Notes: generated by a model from the sequence alone, not told the origin. A stretch of DNA of 64,000 nucleotides from Gigantopelta aegis (GCF_016097555.1 NC_054712.1:59698150-59762149); one strand, 5' to 3'. Positions 23,129 through 34,527 are shown, counted from the stretch's first letter. A program made the numbers and translations.

Positions 23129-23314
23129 CAGTGTTCGAGATTAACGGTATTCCGATATCCCGTGGATACCAGAATTTAATTTTGGATACCAGACTTCAAG
23201 AACCCAGTATCCCACCGGGATGCCATAAAATACTAAATTCTTAGGTGGGATACCAGATTTTGAAATGTTAGTATCCAACTAGGAACTGGCCAAAAAATTT
23301 AATCTCGAACACTG
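23129..23314. mobile_element. CAGTG-ended MITE with 5-bp target duplication
   Basis: The ends CAGTGTTCGAGATTAA and TTAATCTCGAACACTG (the latter with an extra AT-rich link) are inverted repeats. They are flanked by TTTAC on both sides (23124-23128 and 23315-23319). The 186-bp interior has related inverted stretches (GGATACCAGA and TCCCACC). It lies within or at the end of the LINE fragment. hAT-like ends with a 5-bp duplication, as in 6994-7757 and 54817-58189. Confidence 0.8.
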
Positions 23315-23699
23315 TTTACTTCCAGATTTATTTTTCAAAAAGGGTTTTATTTTAACTGGTAAAATAGGATGCTAACATAGAAATGTTTGATGTATTACTA
23401 AAAGTGGCATACTACTGTCTATTGTTATTATTTAAGAACTGAACAAACATGTTTCTTTCTGTTCTCTTCGTTGGCAATTTGGTTCATAGACATAGACCAA
23501 CCACTGCTTGGATCCAGGCCAGACTATTCTTGATAAGCCTCTATGTTTCGAACATGCACGGATTCTAATGTATGCTACGCTTATGAAGCCTTTTTTTTTA
23601 ATTCTGTAACATTTTACTCACCGATTATTCAATTTAATTAATTAATTTCACACGAATCCAAATAGAATCGGATGTTTCATGCTTGCGCGAATCGAATTT

Positions 23700-23956
23700 G
23701 GAGATTCGCGCAAATTTTTAGCCCTGCAAATAAATTTAGAAATCTACTTGTCCGCCAATACTTTCACTTGTCCAAATAAGTTGTCAGTTTTATTTAAGTG
23801 CAAGGACATTAGTTTTGATTCTTCAAAATGAAACTGCATTGAAATTTTTCATTTGTCCACTGGACAACCACTGAGGAACATTTTGCTTGTCTGAGCAGAT
23901 TTTTAAAGTTTGTCAGGACAAATGGACAAGTGCTTATTTCGAACACTGATTATAGA
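23700..23956. mobile_element. fragment of a CAGTG-ended element, one end only
   Basis: The right end reads GGACAAGTGCTTATTTCGAACACTG. Its complement starts CAGTGTTCGAAATAAGC, similar to the end of the 23129-23314 MITE. CTTGTCC/GGACAAG motifs are repeated inside. No matching left end was found. Confidence 0.45.
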
Positions 23957-24652
23957 TTAGGGCCTGTATATGTAGCTTAGCATGGGACCCGGGTGAGTCG
24001 AGGTACTTAATAATTGTATTAGTATATTTTAAAAATGCTTTTAACTTTATTATAATTATTAATATTAGTCGAAGACATTTTTAATTGTTACTTGAACCAA
24101 CAATGCAGAAAAATCTACATATCTGATACAATCAAAAGTACACGTGCTTAGAATCGGTCTACCCCAAGTCACTAAACGAAAAAACATAACTATTGAGTAA
24201 TGTTATTCACTATTTTCAAGTATAGAAGAGCAAAACGTCATAAGAACAAAGTATACAGCTAAAATTTGCTTGGCTGAATTTATGTCTTGAAGAAATCAAT
24301 AAAAAAGGAACTGTTTTTATGAAAAATATTATTGATTTAGCAGTCAGCAGGTTGCTGTATGGTGTTTAAATTATTCAGGGGAATCTGATTAAAATTAGCT
24401 CCACTATTACATGTGGATCTAACACCAGCCAGTTGGAGCTCATGTCCACCAATCAAAACCTTACTTGCAGAATCCTGCCAGTGATTTAAAAATAATTTGC
24501 AAACATTCCGAATTATTCTGAGGGTATACGATATGTTTCATGTGAATTACGAATGCCTTATTTAGACCAGTAGAACTAATTTTAATCGGATTGCTAACAA
24601 CACTGCATAGTCCCCAATGTCCAGGTAACATTTCGTCTAAATAATAATGTTT

Positions 24653-24981
24653 ATAAAATCCACTAGCCCTGGGATCAGCGATTTAAAAAATTGATTAGCC
24701 TCGATTAAAAATTCACTAGCCCTACTTTACTTTAAGTTAATAAAATTTTACTAAATAATAGTAATAATCAGACATGTCACCCAAAGAGGGAGATAGAGCT
24801 TAAAAACACAAACAATGAGTGGTTGGTGTGGGGGCAGGATATTTATATTTACAAAACTGACTTTACTGCAACATTTGACTTTTGTTTTCACTAGCCGTCG
24901 GGCATGGCAATAGTTGTTTACAATCCCAATGTTGAATATCACAAGCCATGGGAGTGGGGCTACCATAATCTAGAAGCCCTG
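24653..24981. mobile_element. inverted fragment of the CAGGG-ended element
   Basis: The reverse complement matches the 6994-7757 family: the right end TCTAGAAGCCCTG (24969-24981) joins GGGGCTACCATAATCTAGAA. The left side begins at TATAAAATCCACTAGCC, without its terminal CAGGGCTTCTAGA. It carries a single 87-bp-type unit and a single 53-bp-type unit, so it shows the unexpanded form. Confidence 0.75.
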
Positions 24982-25242
24982 TTATTGCTTGCAAAATAAG
25001 GTGGGACAAACGTCTTTTTTGTTTTTTAAATAACTTTGGTTCTTTGGTTTTTTGAACTGTAACAACACAATAATCCTGAACCAGGAAGTACTTGCTACCA
25101 ATAAAGAAAAAAATTAGGAAAAAATAGGCAAAAAAGTAATTTTTATACAAAATGCATTATACATGATCGTTATTTTAAATAGTAGCATCGATTAAAATCA
25201 TATGCTATATTGATACCTACCTGCATCTAAATTAATCAGTAC

Positions 25243-25286
25243 TTGCCAATGCGAAAGAATCCTGCCGCTGTCACGTCTGCTTTCAT
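25243..25286 (-). CDS. UBE2C: alternative candidate UBE2C first coding exon
   Basis: An ATG at 25286-25284 opens 14 codons (MKADVTAAGFFRIG) plus AA before GTACTG, a weaker donor. With the G of the micro-exon it would read RIGKLQQDLM, again in phase. It is shorter than usual N-termini in this family. Only one of this and 27334-27404 can be right, and possibly neither. Confidence 0.2.
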
Positions 25287-25798
25287 CTTTGGGTCAGGTC
25301 ACGTGACATACGTATTATTTCAACAAAAACGAATTATGGAAGCCCATCTTACCTATAGGACGCTTTCCAATCCAGGCCTTGAAATGTACACATTCAACTG
25401 TGGCATGTGTTTTATCTATCGACAGAATACACATGTAAGGATATAAACATTGTATTAATTGATATTGGTAGTTAATTGAACAAGGTAATAGCTCAAATAA
25501 TCAAACTGATCGTGCAATTACAATGCGTGTGCGTTGTAGTAATTTTCCCGTTAATAGGACGGTCCTTCGAGGATATACCGGACTGAATGTCCGTCAAGAA
25601 TTTTGGAAAAATATCTGCCTATTACACACACCCTCGCCAGTGACCAACTCCAAGTCCCTGCTGGACTGAAAAGATCGTAAGGCCCTTACTCCATATATAA
25701 ACAGTTAACGGAAAGTGTACCGCCCGTTCCCCCCCATTAGTTATCGATCTAAAGAGGGATTTTTTGATGGGGTATATATAGAAAAGTGGGGCATGGGG

Positions 25799-25866
25799 CC
25801 CTAACCCTAACTCTATCCCTAACCCTAACTCTATCCCTAACCCTAACTCTATCCCTAACCCTAAAC
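25799..25866. repeat. telomere-like repeat
   Basis: About 3.5 units of an 18-bp motif, CCCTAACCCTAACTCTAT. CCCTAA is the complement of the animal telomere motif TTAGGG, so each unit is two telomere-like hexamers plus a variant one. It lies inside unique-looking AT-rich DNA, so it is interstitial. Confidence 0.8.
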
Positions 25867-25869
25867 TAT

Positions 25870-27300
25870 TATAAATGATGGGGGGAACGGGTGGAGCTCT
25901 TGCCCAGTTAACAATAATGTAAGAGTACAGCGGCTCTGACGTCACTTCCCTTTTTTTTCGAACGCTCACGAATAAATATGCATAAATTGTACTTTGATAC
26001 TGATTGGCGTAATTTCTTCATTTTAAGTTAACTACGCCTATTTTATTGTTATAAACTTATTTGTATATTATTTTTATATCATTTTGCTTTTAAAATGAGC
26101 TATAATATGGTCTCTTGACATGTTTCCTTTAAGGCTCAAAAGTTGTCCCAACGAAAAACATGTTCATTGGAGGTTGTTACAGCCTAATACAGGAGGCATG
26201 TGCTTTACTTATAACTGAAATACATCCCTTTCTCGTTCCACAAATATATCAAATACAAGTTACTGTCTTAATTTCATTTTTAATACATTTGGAATGCCTT
26301 ATCCCATGAGTCTCGACCACTTGGATGAAAATGCTTCAGAAGTTCAGTGCGATTCTCACCTTTTACTAACAGAATGATTGTCTTTTGTTGAGGTTGATTG
26401 GGTAGTTTTGTTTTTTGACGATGGTGACATACGATCAACATTATAGGCTGTTGCCATGCTTATTGAATTTTAAATGGAATGTGCGACTCAAACAAAACAA
26501 AACAAAAATCTTTCTCTTTTTTCCTTCACCTACACTCCTGCCTGTTTAAACTTAATGAGTGTATTGAACCAATGAAATGAATTAATACAAAATGAACCAA
26601 TCAAACAAAGTCTTTTACTCTACTCAAGACCGCTTTGAAGTAGGGACCATTCAGTGTATTAGTTTTATGCGGGGATTCTATCAAAACCAGTTTAGTTCTA
26701 TATTCATCCGTTTTTCTAAATATTAATTTAAATATGATCTATTTTATCGAAAAGAAGCATGTCTAGATTTGTGAAGAACTGTTATATTTTTTTAAAACAA
26801 CATCTAAACTGGAAAGCACCCAACACACATTTGTTATCCATGGATGATGGATTGATACATCAATCGATTATAATCGATTAATGGAACATCACAATTTTAA
26901 AAAAATATATAAATTGGGAGCAATTTTTCAATGTAATAGGTGCTTGTGTTTTTTTTCTATTTTGGAAAAATTATCTTTTTTGTTTTGTTTTTTGTTGTTG
27001 TTGGGTTTTTAGGGGTTTTTTTAGGCGGTAGGGCGGCGTGGATGCTGTGCTAGCTGTTTGTCTAATTAATGTTAGTAACTCGTGGAAGCAGTCAAAACTG
27101 CCTTTATGTTTTTTTCTTGTTCAGTAATACGATGTTTTACTTTTAAATTGTTTTAATAATAATAATATAAATTGTTAAACGTTAGTAAATCAAAAAGTAT
27201 CAAAAGACTGAGGTAGTGTCCTTGGCAGCTTCATTTTTGGTCCTGGTGTAAACGTAATGCTAGCAATAGTTAACGAGCTACTCTCGATTCACTAATATCA
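25870..27300. other. AT-rich sequence, nothing recognised
   Basis: No exon, transposon end or long repeat was recognised. TGACGTCA (a CRE-type palindrome) occurs near 25937. A T-rich and G-rich stretch runs about 26950-27035. It lies between candidate UBE2C upstream exons and could be intron. Confidence 0.45.
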
Positions 27301-27333
27301 AAACCTATATAGTATATTAGCTCGGCCATTTAC

Positions 27334-27404
27334 CTTTCGACCGACCGTTCAAAATTGCGCCAAATTCCCTCAATCAAAATTGCGCACCCTGTTCTCTTTG
27401 GCAT
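27334..27404 (-). CDS. UBE2C: candidate UBE2C first coding exon
   Basis: An ATG at 27404-27402 opens 23 codons (MPKRTGCAILIEGIWRNFER then SVE) and two further bases, ending at a good donor, AAAG/GTAAAT. The phase is right: AG plus the G of the micro-exon gives Arg, so the join reads [13 protein letters not shown]. Other UBE2C proteins have a variable N-terminus ending in KRLQQ. An open frame of this length by chance is common (about one in three), so the evidence is donor plus phase only. A rival is 25286-25243, and the segment may instead be promoter. Confidence 0.35.
27348..27364 (-). promoter_or_regulatory. E2F-like site next to a CHR-like motif
   Basis: On the minus strand TTTGGCGC (27364-27357) is followed three bases later by TTTGAA (27353-27348). 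A second TTTGAA lies at 27422-27417. TTTGGCGC matches the E2F consensus. TTTGAA is the core of the cell-cycle homology region (CHR), which usually sits about four bases from a GC-rich CDE in G2/M genes. UBE2C is known as a CHR-controlled G2/M gene in mammals. If these sites are used, transcription would start close by and the 27334-27404 coding call would be doubtful. Confidence 0.35.
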
Positions 27405-27429
27405 TTAACTGCTCCATTCAAATTCCATA

Positions 27430-27660
27430 GCACCACCACCAACCCCACCCGCCTGCTACCGATTTGATCGGGCTGCTGGTGCTCCCTTGCACCTGCCAGT
27501 GCAGGCGGTCCCTCCTCTCCCCTCCCCCCACCTTTCCTGTCATGGACGGAGGAGCCGGCCAAGGCCGGCTCTTTCGCCCACGACAGGCGTGCGCTACAAC
27601 AGCTTGTTCTGAATGTGCACGTAAAACCCTATGACATGACAAGACATAGCAATAGTTGTA
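27430..27660. repeat. GC-rich segment with a strong hairpin, possible SINE tail
   Basis: More GC-rich than its surroundings. It contains a perfect inverted repeat, GAGCCGGCC (27552-27560) and GGCCGGCTC (27563-27571), separated by AA. The end CTGAATGTGCACGTAAAACC, followed by ATGACATGAC repeats, resembles tails of dispersed molluscan repeats as I remember them. It lies just upstream of the candidate UBE2C first exon and may contribute to its promoter. Confidence 0.35.
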
Positions 27661-27800
27661 TCCCCGAACACAAAAGTTAACTGATCTGAATCGGGACAAT
27701 TTTGAAGCTATATTTCTTGGGTTTTACACTACAATAAGGGTCAATTAATAAATAAACTAAAAATTGCGATTTGCCATTTGTTCTACCGTTTCGTGATAAT

Positions 27801-27852
27801 AATAATAATGATAATAATAGTAATAATAGTAATAATAATAATAATAATAATC
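27801..27852. repeat. TAA microsatellite
   Basis: A run of AAT/ATA triplets with occasional ATG and AGT variants, immediately before AATAATCTTTATTTAAAGAA. No other content. Confidence 0.85.
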
Positions 27853-28089
27853 TTTATTTAAAGAATGTTACACAAATAGTAGTGCACTAATCTCCCTTGT
27901 GGTCTTCTATCTATTAAGCATTAAAAATTATTACTCTGCATATAATGAAATAAACAATTTAATAACAAAACACAACATAATTATCCTTCATTAAATGCAT
28001 CGAAACTATAAGGTAAATATCCATGATGCATACATAATTAATACAATGGGTTTTTTTTACATATACAAACAAATGTTATCACAACTTGA

Positions 28090-29740
28090 TATAATCATAA
28101 ATAAATAGAATTTAAACGTACAGACTCCTGATTATTATGCGTTGCTGATCTCAGGTTATATTTATTTGAGCCTGATGATGGTATGAAATAATCACTTATA
28201 TATGCAGGTGTCAGATTGTCCAACGCCTTATATACTAATGTACCCGTATGGTATGTGCATTTATAATCAATAAGCAACCACTGTAATTCCTTAAAAAGAT
28301 ATGCTGAAGGAGTTAGCAGTGGTTTATCAATGATTAGCCTTCTTTTTTTTTTCTTTCTTTTTTTAATAGCTTTATTAATCTGTCAACATATGTTTTATTG
28401 CAACGACCCCATGTTATTGACCCATAATCAAATATGGGAAGGATATGTGCATTATAGAATAGATATTTTTATTCTGGGGTGAGAAATTTGCTAATTCGTC
28501 TCAAAAGAGCCAGTTTAGATGAAACTTGTGAACAAATGTGATCAACGTGTGTGTTCCAGCTAAGATTTTGATGAACACAGAGTCATAAATGTTTTAGGCA
28601 ATGAGCAGGTGATATAGGGTTATTATTAATACTTGGTTGCAACTGACCAGCTTGGCCTAATTTTTGCTGTGTATCAAATTACCAATTAACATACATGTAG
28701 TTTGAGATGGGTTTATAGACATTATTATTGATGCACCAAGAGTTTACGGCATCTAAGATTGTTTGAAACATAGCCTCTATTACAGATAAATGTCTACTGT
28801 GTGTAATGTCGTGTCATCTGCATACATATCTACACTGACATTTTGGGAAGATAATGGAAGATCATTTATAAACATAAGAAATAAAATAGGTCGAAGAATA
28901 GAGCCTTGAGGCACACCAGATACTATACCTAATTCTTTGGAGCTAATATTGTTAATTCGTATAAGCAGTTTTCTGGGGGGTTTTAATACGACTTAAAGGC
29001 ATACTGTCACGCATTTAAGGACCTTATTTCTCTAAAAATGGATAATAAATAAAAATTACATTAATCGTTGGAAACCAAATCTAGCTATCACATCACCTTT
29101 ACTGAACCATGATGGAGTGAAATCCATGTCATCCCTCTGGACAATTTTAGTTTTTGAAATATGGACCATTGCCATAATTCAATTATTTTTACAAAATGTT
29201 ATTAATAAATGGAGTATGGTGGTTATGAAGATGGTTGAATAAAGTACATTTAGGGACAAATCAAATTATTTTTGTTCAGGTAATAATTTGTTAGACCATT
29301 AAATAGGTCAGTGATCTGTGACAGTATGCCTTTAAACCATTCAACTGTATTCGGGTTAGGTTTTTGTAGCAAGATTTGATGATCCACCAAGTCAAGTGCT
29401 TTGCTCAAATCTAGAAATACAGAGCCAATCATGTTTTCTTTATCTAGCTGTTCTAATCACTGGTCTATTAAAGATGTTAGTGCTGTCTGATACGAGTGTT
29501 TGTCTCTAAAACCTGACTGAGCATTGTATAGTAGTTCATATTTATAAAGATAATCTTTTAATTGTTTTGAGACATGTTTTTCAAATATTTTAGAAATTGT
29601 GGGTAAAATAGATATATGTCTGTAATTATTAGGGTCTTCTTTACATCCACCTTTGTGACATGGCATTACTATTGATGTCTTCAGCTTCTGTGGAAAGGTA
29701 CACGTATCAATACCAATAATGTATGCTACCGAGGGGGCTA
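28090..29740 (-). mobile_element. degraded LINE (CR1/Jockey-like reverse transcriptase) interrupted by a MITE
   Basis: The minus strand, from high to low coordinates, carries PNNYRHISILPTISKIFEKH, then AQSGFRDKHSYQTALTSLID, SVFLDLSKALDLVDHQIL, then GIVSGVPQGSIL with FLMFINDLP, then MYADDTTLH (the catalytic YADD box). Near 28270-28110 comes LVYKALDNLTPAYISDYF, the C-terminal segment usual for CR1-like elements. Several frame changes and stops split it, and there is no endonuclease domain, so it is 5'-truncated and dead. A 343-bp TTAA MITE sits inside the reverse transcriptase. The clade is not certain. Confidence 0.8.
28993..29335. mobile_element. TTAA-flanked MITE inside the LINE
   Basis: The left end is TTAAAGGCATACTGTCAC. 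The right end is its exact complement, GTGACAGTATGCCTTTAA, so the 18-bp ends are perfect and include the TTAA target. The LINE protein reads PNTVEWFK up to the right edge and resumes with INNISSKELGIVSGVPQGS beyond the left edge. No coding content. The TTAA duplication suggests a piggyBac or Kolobok origin. Confidence 0.85.
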
Positions 29741-30090
29741 TATACTGTAGATCCTGAAATTAATGCGATCATAATATTAATGCAGAAAATGCGAGTTTGT
29801 GTTATTCGCAATAATAATATTACGCATTTATTTCTGTGTTTTGTATATGTGTCCCACATTATTAAAACAAAAACAAATATTAAAATTCTAATATATTTAT
29901 AAAACACAACTGGAAAAGAGCAAGTTATGTGTCACACGCTATTAAAACAAACAACATATAAAGTGCTAATACATTTATAAAACAACTGGAGCACAGTTCA
30001 TCGTAGACAAGACAGACTAATTGTCCAATAGTCCAGCAAGATGCCAGCCACGTGTGACGATTGCAGATTCTTTGGCCACCCTGTCAAAAG
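29740..30090. other. AT-rich sequence with a short direct duplication
   Basis: Two related segments near 29850-29905 and 29930-29990 share ATTAAAACAAA, CTAATAYATTTATAAAACA and ACTGGA. No gene was recognised. Confidence 0.45.
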
Positions 30091-30165
30091 CCGCCAGAAC
30101 AGAACAGAACTTAATTATGCTCAGGCTGTTACACAACGGCATATGAGGAACATGATATATAAACG
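30090..30165 (+). mobile_element. possible LINE 3' tail
   Basis: CAGAACAGAACAGAACTTAATT followed by GTTACACAACGG resembles the minus-strand 3' end of the RNase H LINE at 18451-18570 (CAGAACAGAACTTTATTCAC ... AACGGTGTTACA). Short and without coding sequence. Confidence 0.35.
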
Positions 30166-30166
30166 G

Positions 30167-30337
30167 CAGGGCCGTAGCTAGCGGGGGGGGGGGGGGGGGG
30201 CGAAAAAAGTCCGGAAAGCATTATAGAAAGTTAAAGAAAATTCTCTTCTTAACTGTTTAAGGAGTTTTAGACTATTAACTACTCAGTTGCCCCCCCCCCC
30301 CCCCCCCCCCCAACAAAAAATCCTAGCTACGGCCATG
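30167..30337. mobile_element. MITE with CAGGGCCGTAGCTAG ends
   Basis: The left end CAGGGCCGTAGCTAG and the right end CTAGCTACGGCCATG are inverted repeats with one mismatch. Each is followed inward by a homopolymer: a G-run at 30182-30200 and a C-run at 30292-30311, which are themselves complementary. It could form a long hairpin. CAGGG ends are hAT-like. No clear target duplication was seen. Confidence 0.65.
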
Positions 30338-30569
30338 AACTGTAGTGACAAGATAGGGTTTACAGGAGTGAGTAGTACAATGGTATTAATACAAATGCAA
30401 TAAAATAATAGAGACAACAGTATAATACAAATACAATAGAATAATAAAGGCAATAATAAAATACAATTAGAATTAAGTAATGTAATGTTACATTATTATA
30501 ATTAATATCAACATGTGCTAATCAGACGCGCACACATATATATGTATACTTGGGTAGTGAAAGACACTG

Positions 30570-32230
30570 TAAATAATTATAGGCCAGTGTTCTTTTAGGG
30601 TTTACTGCATTTATCAATAATTTCTTTTATTAATTTACATAATTTCTTGAGAACACCTATTTTGCTATTCGTACTTGGTTTATTATAATAAAATGTTTTA
30701 AGCAAATGTTTACGGGACTTAGTAAAATAAGTACATGTGAATAAATAGTGAAATTCGTCTCCAATGTCATTATTGTTACATAATGTGCACGTTCGATCTT
30801 CTACTGGGGTGTTGTTCCAGCGTCCTATTTCGATTGGTAAGTAGTGGTTAGATGTTCTAAATTTGAAAAATATAGCCCAAAATGTTTGTGGTAATATAAT
30901 AAGATATTTTTCTAATCTAAGGTTTTCTTTAAATATAGTGTACGTTTTACCTCTTGGTGATAAAGCTATGTTACTATTCCATTGTTGTAAATACTGGTCG
31001 TTTTATCTTAATTTTACTTGCTTAAGAAGTATTTTTATGGATGAAAAGTTCCGTGACATCCAAATATTTGTCATGCCTAGCTGGTTAAATATATCTTCGA
31101 CCATTTTTATCCATTTATAACTATATATATTAATAGAAGAGTCGTGTAACATTAATTCATGCAGTAAAAACGATGATTTTGTTTGTTTACCAGATACGAT
31201 ACGGGCCCAAAAACTTATAATTCTTTGTTGAATAATTACTTTAAGGGGTCTTCTTCTTAGTTCTCCATATAACATGAACAGCGGGGTGCCTTTTTTTACT
31301 AGTAAGATATGTCTTAAGAATGTTATATGAATATTTTCAATATCGATGTTTTCGTAACCCCATATTTCGCATCCGTATAAGAGAATTGGAAGTACAATGG
31401 AGTCAAATAGTTTTAATTTGCATTCTACTGAAAAGTTATTGTCTTTAGATTTACTAGTAGACAGAACAAACTACATTGCTTTTGTTGTCTTTTGAGGTAA
31501 CTGTTTTTTTGCTTGTATTAAACTCATTTAGTTTGGTAAAAGTAAGACCTAGATATTTATATTCTTTTACGTTTTTAAGCACATCATTTCCAAGTGTAAA
31601 AACTTTTTTGTAATCATTACTGGTGCTATTGAAAATTATTATTTTAGTTTTACTTACATTTACTTTGAGTTTCCATTTATTGCAATATTGTGACAATACA
31701 TTTAGAGATTGTTGTAAGTCAGAGGCGTTTGATGCGAGAAGCGCAGTATCATCAGCATATAATAAACATAAAAAGTAAAGAGCGGTTTCATAGATCGTTT
31801 CATCTCTATCCAGGGATACCCCAGTACAATTTTGGCTTTTTAAGTAATTATCTAGATCATTTAGATAAAGGGAAAACAGGACAGGCGACAAATTTTCTCC
31901 TTGTCGGACACCGATTTTGCATGGAAATAGGTCTGAGGTTTCGTTTTTTGTACAAATACCTGACTTTATTCCTTGATACATTAGATAAATTATTTTAAAG
32001 AATTTTTCATTTATATTATTTTCTAACAATTTCTGCCAGAGGCAATTTCTAGAAATTAGATCATGAGCTTTTTGGAAATCTACAAAAGCACAAAATAAAA
32101 ATGTTTTCTTGGCTTTAAAATTTCGATCAGAGAATGTATATTAAATAGATGGTCGGTAGTAGAGTAGCCTTTTCGGAAAGCAGTCTGAGATTCATTCAAT
32201 ATATTATTTTCTTCAATAAAAACATTTAAT
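30570..32230 (-). mobile_element. LINE reverse transcriptase fragment, second family
   Basis: An uninterrupted minus-strand frame at 32029-31454 (191 codons) reads FKIIYLMYQGIKSGICTKN, then CKIGVRQGENLSPVLFSLYL, then LLYADDTALLA (catalytic YADD), then WKLKVNVSKTKIIIF and EYKYLGLTF. Downstream, at 31275-31003, FMLYGELRRRPLKVIIQQRI continues the C-terminal region. Near 30870-30600, IGRWNNTPVEDRTCTLCN and FHYLFTC form the C-terminal zinc-knuckle-like motif. Frame changes separate these blocks. The endonuclease part is absent. It is a non-LTR retrotransposon. The clade is not assigned, but it differs from the 28-29.7 kb LINE. Confidence 0.85.
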
Positions 32231-33100
32231 CGGTTATCCCGCACAGACGAGTTTTAGCAGGCTAATATTGTGGTTGATCGTTTCTTTGTCTTTACTGTTC
32301 AAGTTCCCTACAACTTTGTTGGCATACAGTTGTAATGGTACATGTATTCTAATGTGTTGCCAGATGTAGGTAACTATACACGTTACGTAAATAATTGCCG
32401 AAAAAAACATGTTATCTATTTTGATAGGTTTACATGTGCACATGCCAAATGTGTTTATCAATCAATCGTTAAAATTCAAAGTATTTTAGGCCTATGGCCC
32501 ATAGTACAGTCAGTGTATTACATTTCAGTGTATAATGCACAGGTATAAAAATATAAAACAGAAACATAAAATATCCCCATACAAAATGCATATTTTCTGT
32601 TTATTTAGCAAAGCTGACAACGTATGTCATTTTCTTATTATTGCTATTTTTATTCTAAATATTAAAAACACCTCTAAAGTCTACTGGTCATAAATAACTT
32701 ATTGACGCCTTCTCAATAAATAGCCAGTAGATAAGTGTGCCAAATGGTACTACATGGTGTACATCCCGTGGCAAGGACAACTGCTTCTAGACCCCTTTTC
32801 ATTGTAATAGTATTCCATTCACGTAGTGCTTAATTCATTTCCTGTTGTAAACAATGACACCAGTATTGAACGATTCCAAATCTGTTCAGGTTTTTTGCAG
32901 GTTGACAGTATCTACATAGAAGACTGTTTTGCCAGAATATATTTCCCTTGCTGTTTGGCGCATAGAACATCCCTGTACTGGGCAGTCATAACATACTGGA
33001 TGCACAGCGCGTGCGTGAAATACAGCTAAAAAAATAATTAAAAAATCGAATACATTAGTTTCATTGAGAGCGTCTAGACTGGAAGCGTGTGATGCGTGCG
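32231..33100. other. AT-rich sequence, nothing recognised
   Basis: No exon, repeat or transposon end was recognised. Short open frames on both strands lack family features. Confidence 0.45.
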
Positions 33101-34000
33101 TCTGCAAAACGCAGGCGGTCAGTCGCAATGAAATAATCGTACATGGCGCGTCTGCAAAACGCAGGCGGTCAGCCGCAATGAAATAATCGTATATGGTGTA
33201 TATACCCAAAACGCAGGCGGCCAGCCGCAATGAAATAATCGTATATGGTGTATCTGCCCAAAACCAGGCGGCAGACACAATGAAATAATCGTATATGGTG
33301 TATCTGCCCAAAACACGCGGCAGACGCAATGAAATAATCGTATATGGTGTATCTGCCCAAAACACGCGGCAGACGCAATGAAATAATCGTATATGGTGTA
33401 TATACCCAAAACGTAGGCGGTCAGCCGTAATAAAATAATCGTAGCCTATATATGGTGTATATACCCAAAACGCAGGCGGCAGACGCAATGAAATTATCGT
33501 ATATGGTGTATCTGCCCAAAACGCAGGCGGCAGACGCAATGAAATAATCGTAAATGATGTATATACCCAAAACGCAGGCGGCAGCCACAATGAAATAATC
33601 GTATATGGTGTATCTACCCAAAACGCAGGCGGCAGACGCAATGAAATAATCGTATATGGTGTATATCCCCAAAACGCAGGGGGCAGACACAATGAAATAA
33701 TCGTATATGGTGTATATATCCAAAACGCAGGCGGCAGACGCAATGAAATAATCGTATATGGTGTATATACCCAAAACGCAGGCGGTCAAACGTAATGAAA
33801 TAATCGTATATGGTGTATCTGCCCAAAATGCAGGCGGTCAGACGCAGTGAAATAATCGTATATGGTGTATCTGCCCAAAACGCAGGCGGTCAGACGCAAT
33901 AAAATAATCGTATATGGTGTATATACCCAAAACGCAGGCGGCAGACGCAATGAAATAATCGTATATGGTGTATATACCCAAAACGCAGGCGGCAGACGCA
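33101..34000. repeat. minisatellite, 51-52-bp unit
   Basis: About 17 units containing AATGAAATAATCGTATATGG, TGTATMTRCCCAAAACGC and AGGCGG, with CAGACG, TCAGCCG and TCAGACG junction variants. Units of 51 bp keep the same reading frame, so minus-strand open frames of up to 285 codons occur with a 17-residue repeat (PPAFWVYTPYTIIS). The frame switches at the 52-bp units. No promoter, splice site or non-repeat coding sequence is attached, so it is not called a gene. Confidence 0.93.
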
Positions 34001-34527
34001 ACAGTGGAACCGCACGCACGCGCCGCATCCAGTCTATATGAGCCGTACACGTCACAACACATTTATTTGTTGCTCTTCAAATTCAATCGGATTTTCACAT
34101 TCATGCTTTTTAAATTCAATACATAGCAAGCCCATTTGATCACAATGTCGAATTTTTTATATGTTTAAATCATTATCTGGAATGCCTGAAAGACAATATA
34201 AACTTGTTGGTGGAATATAACAAGCTGTTAGTTTGTACCTCCATGGATGTAATTACAATTGATACTGAAAAGGTTTGTATTGATAAACGACACCACTAGA
34301 GCACATTGATTAAAACCTGACTGAAAGGCTATCTTGTTATATGTAGACATCTTTTAAATGTGCAGATGTTAAATATTGGCAGATAATGTACACCAGGTGT
34401 ATACATTTCGCCATTGTTGAGGAGCTTTACCGACGGCACAAAAGTGCCATCGGTGATGCTCTCTACCTACGGCAATTTATATCTCAACGACGGCAATTGC
34501 CGTCGGTGCCGCCTTTAAGTTCGAGCC

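Noticed and set aside
27418-27699. 93-codon GC-rich open frame with KSRPWPAPPS and Trp-rich end
   Set aside because: No similarity to a known protein. The segment has repeat-like features (hairpin, ATGACATGAC tail) and overlaps likely UBE2C upstream sequence.
32886-34055. 285-codon minus-strand frame with a 17-residue repeat
   Set aside because: Explained by the 51-bp satellite unit. Other frames of the same array are also open, and the frame changes where units are 52 bp.
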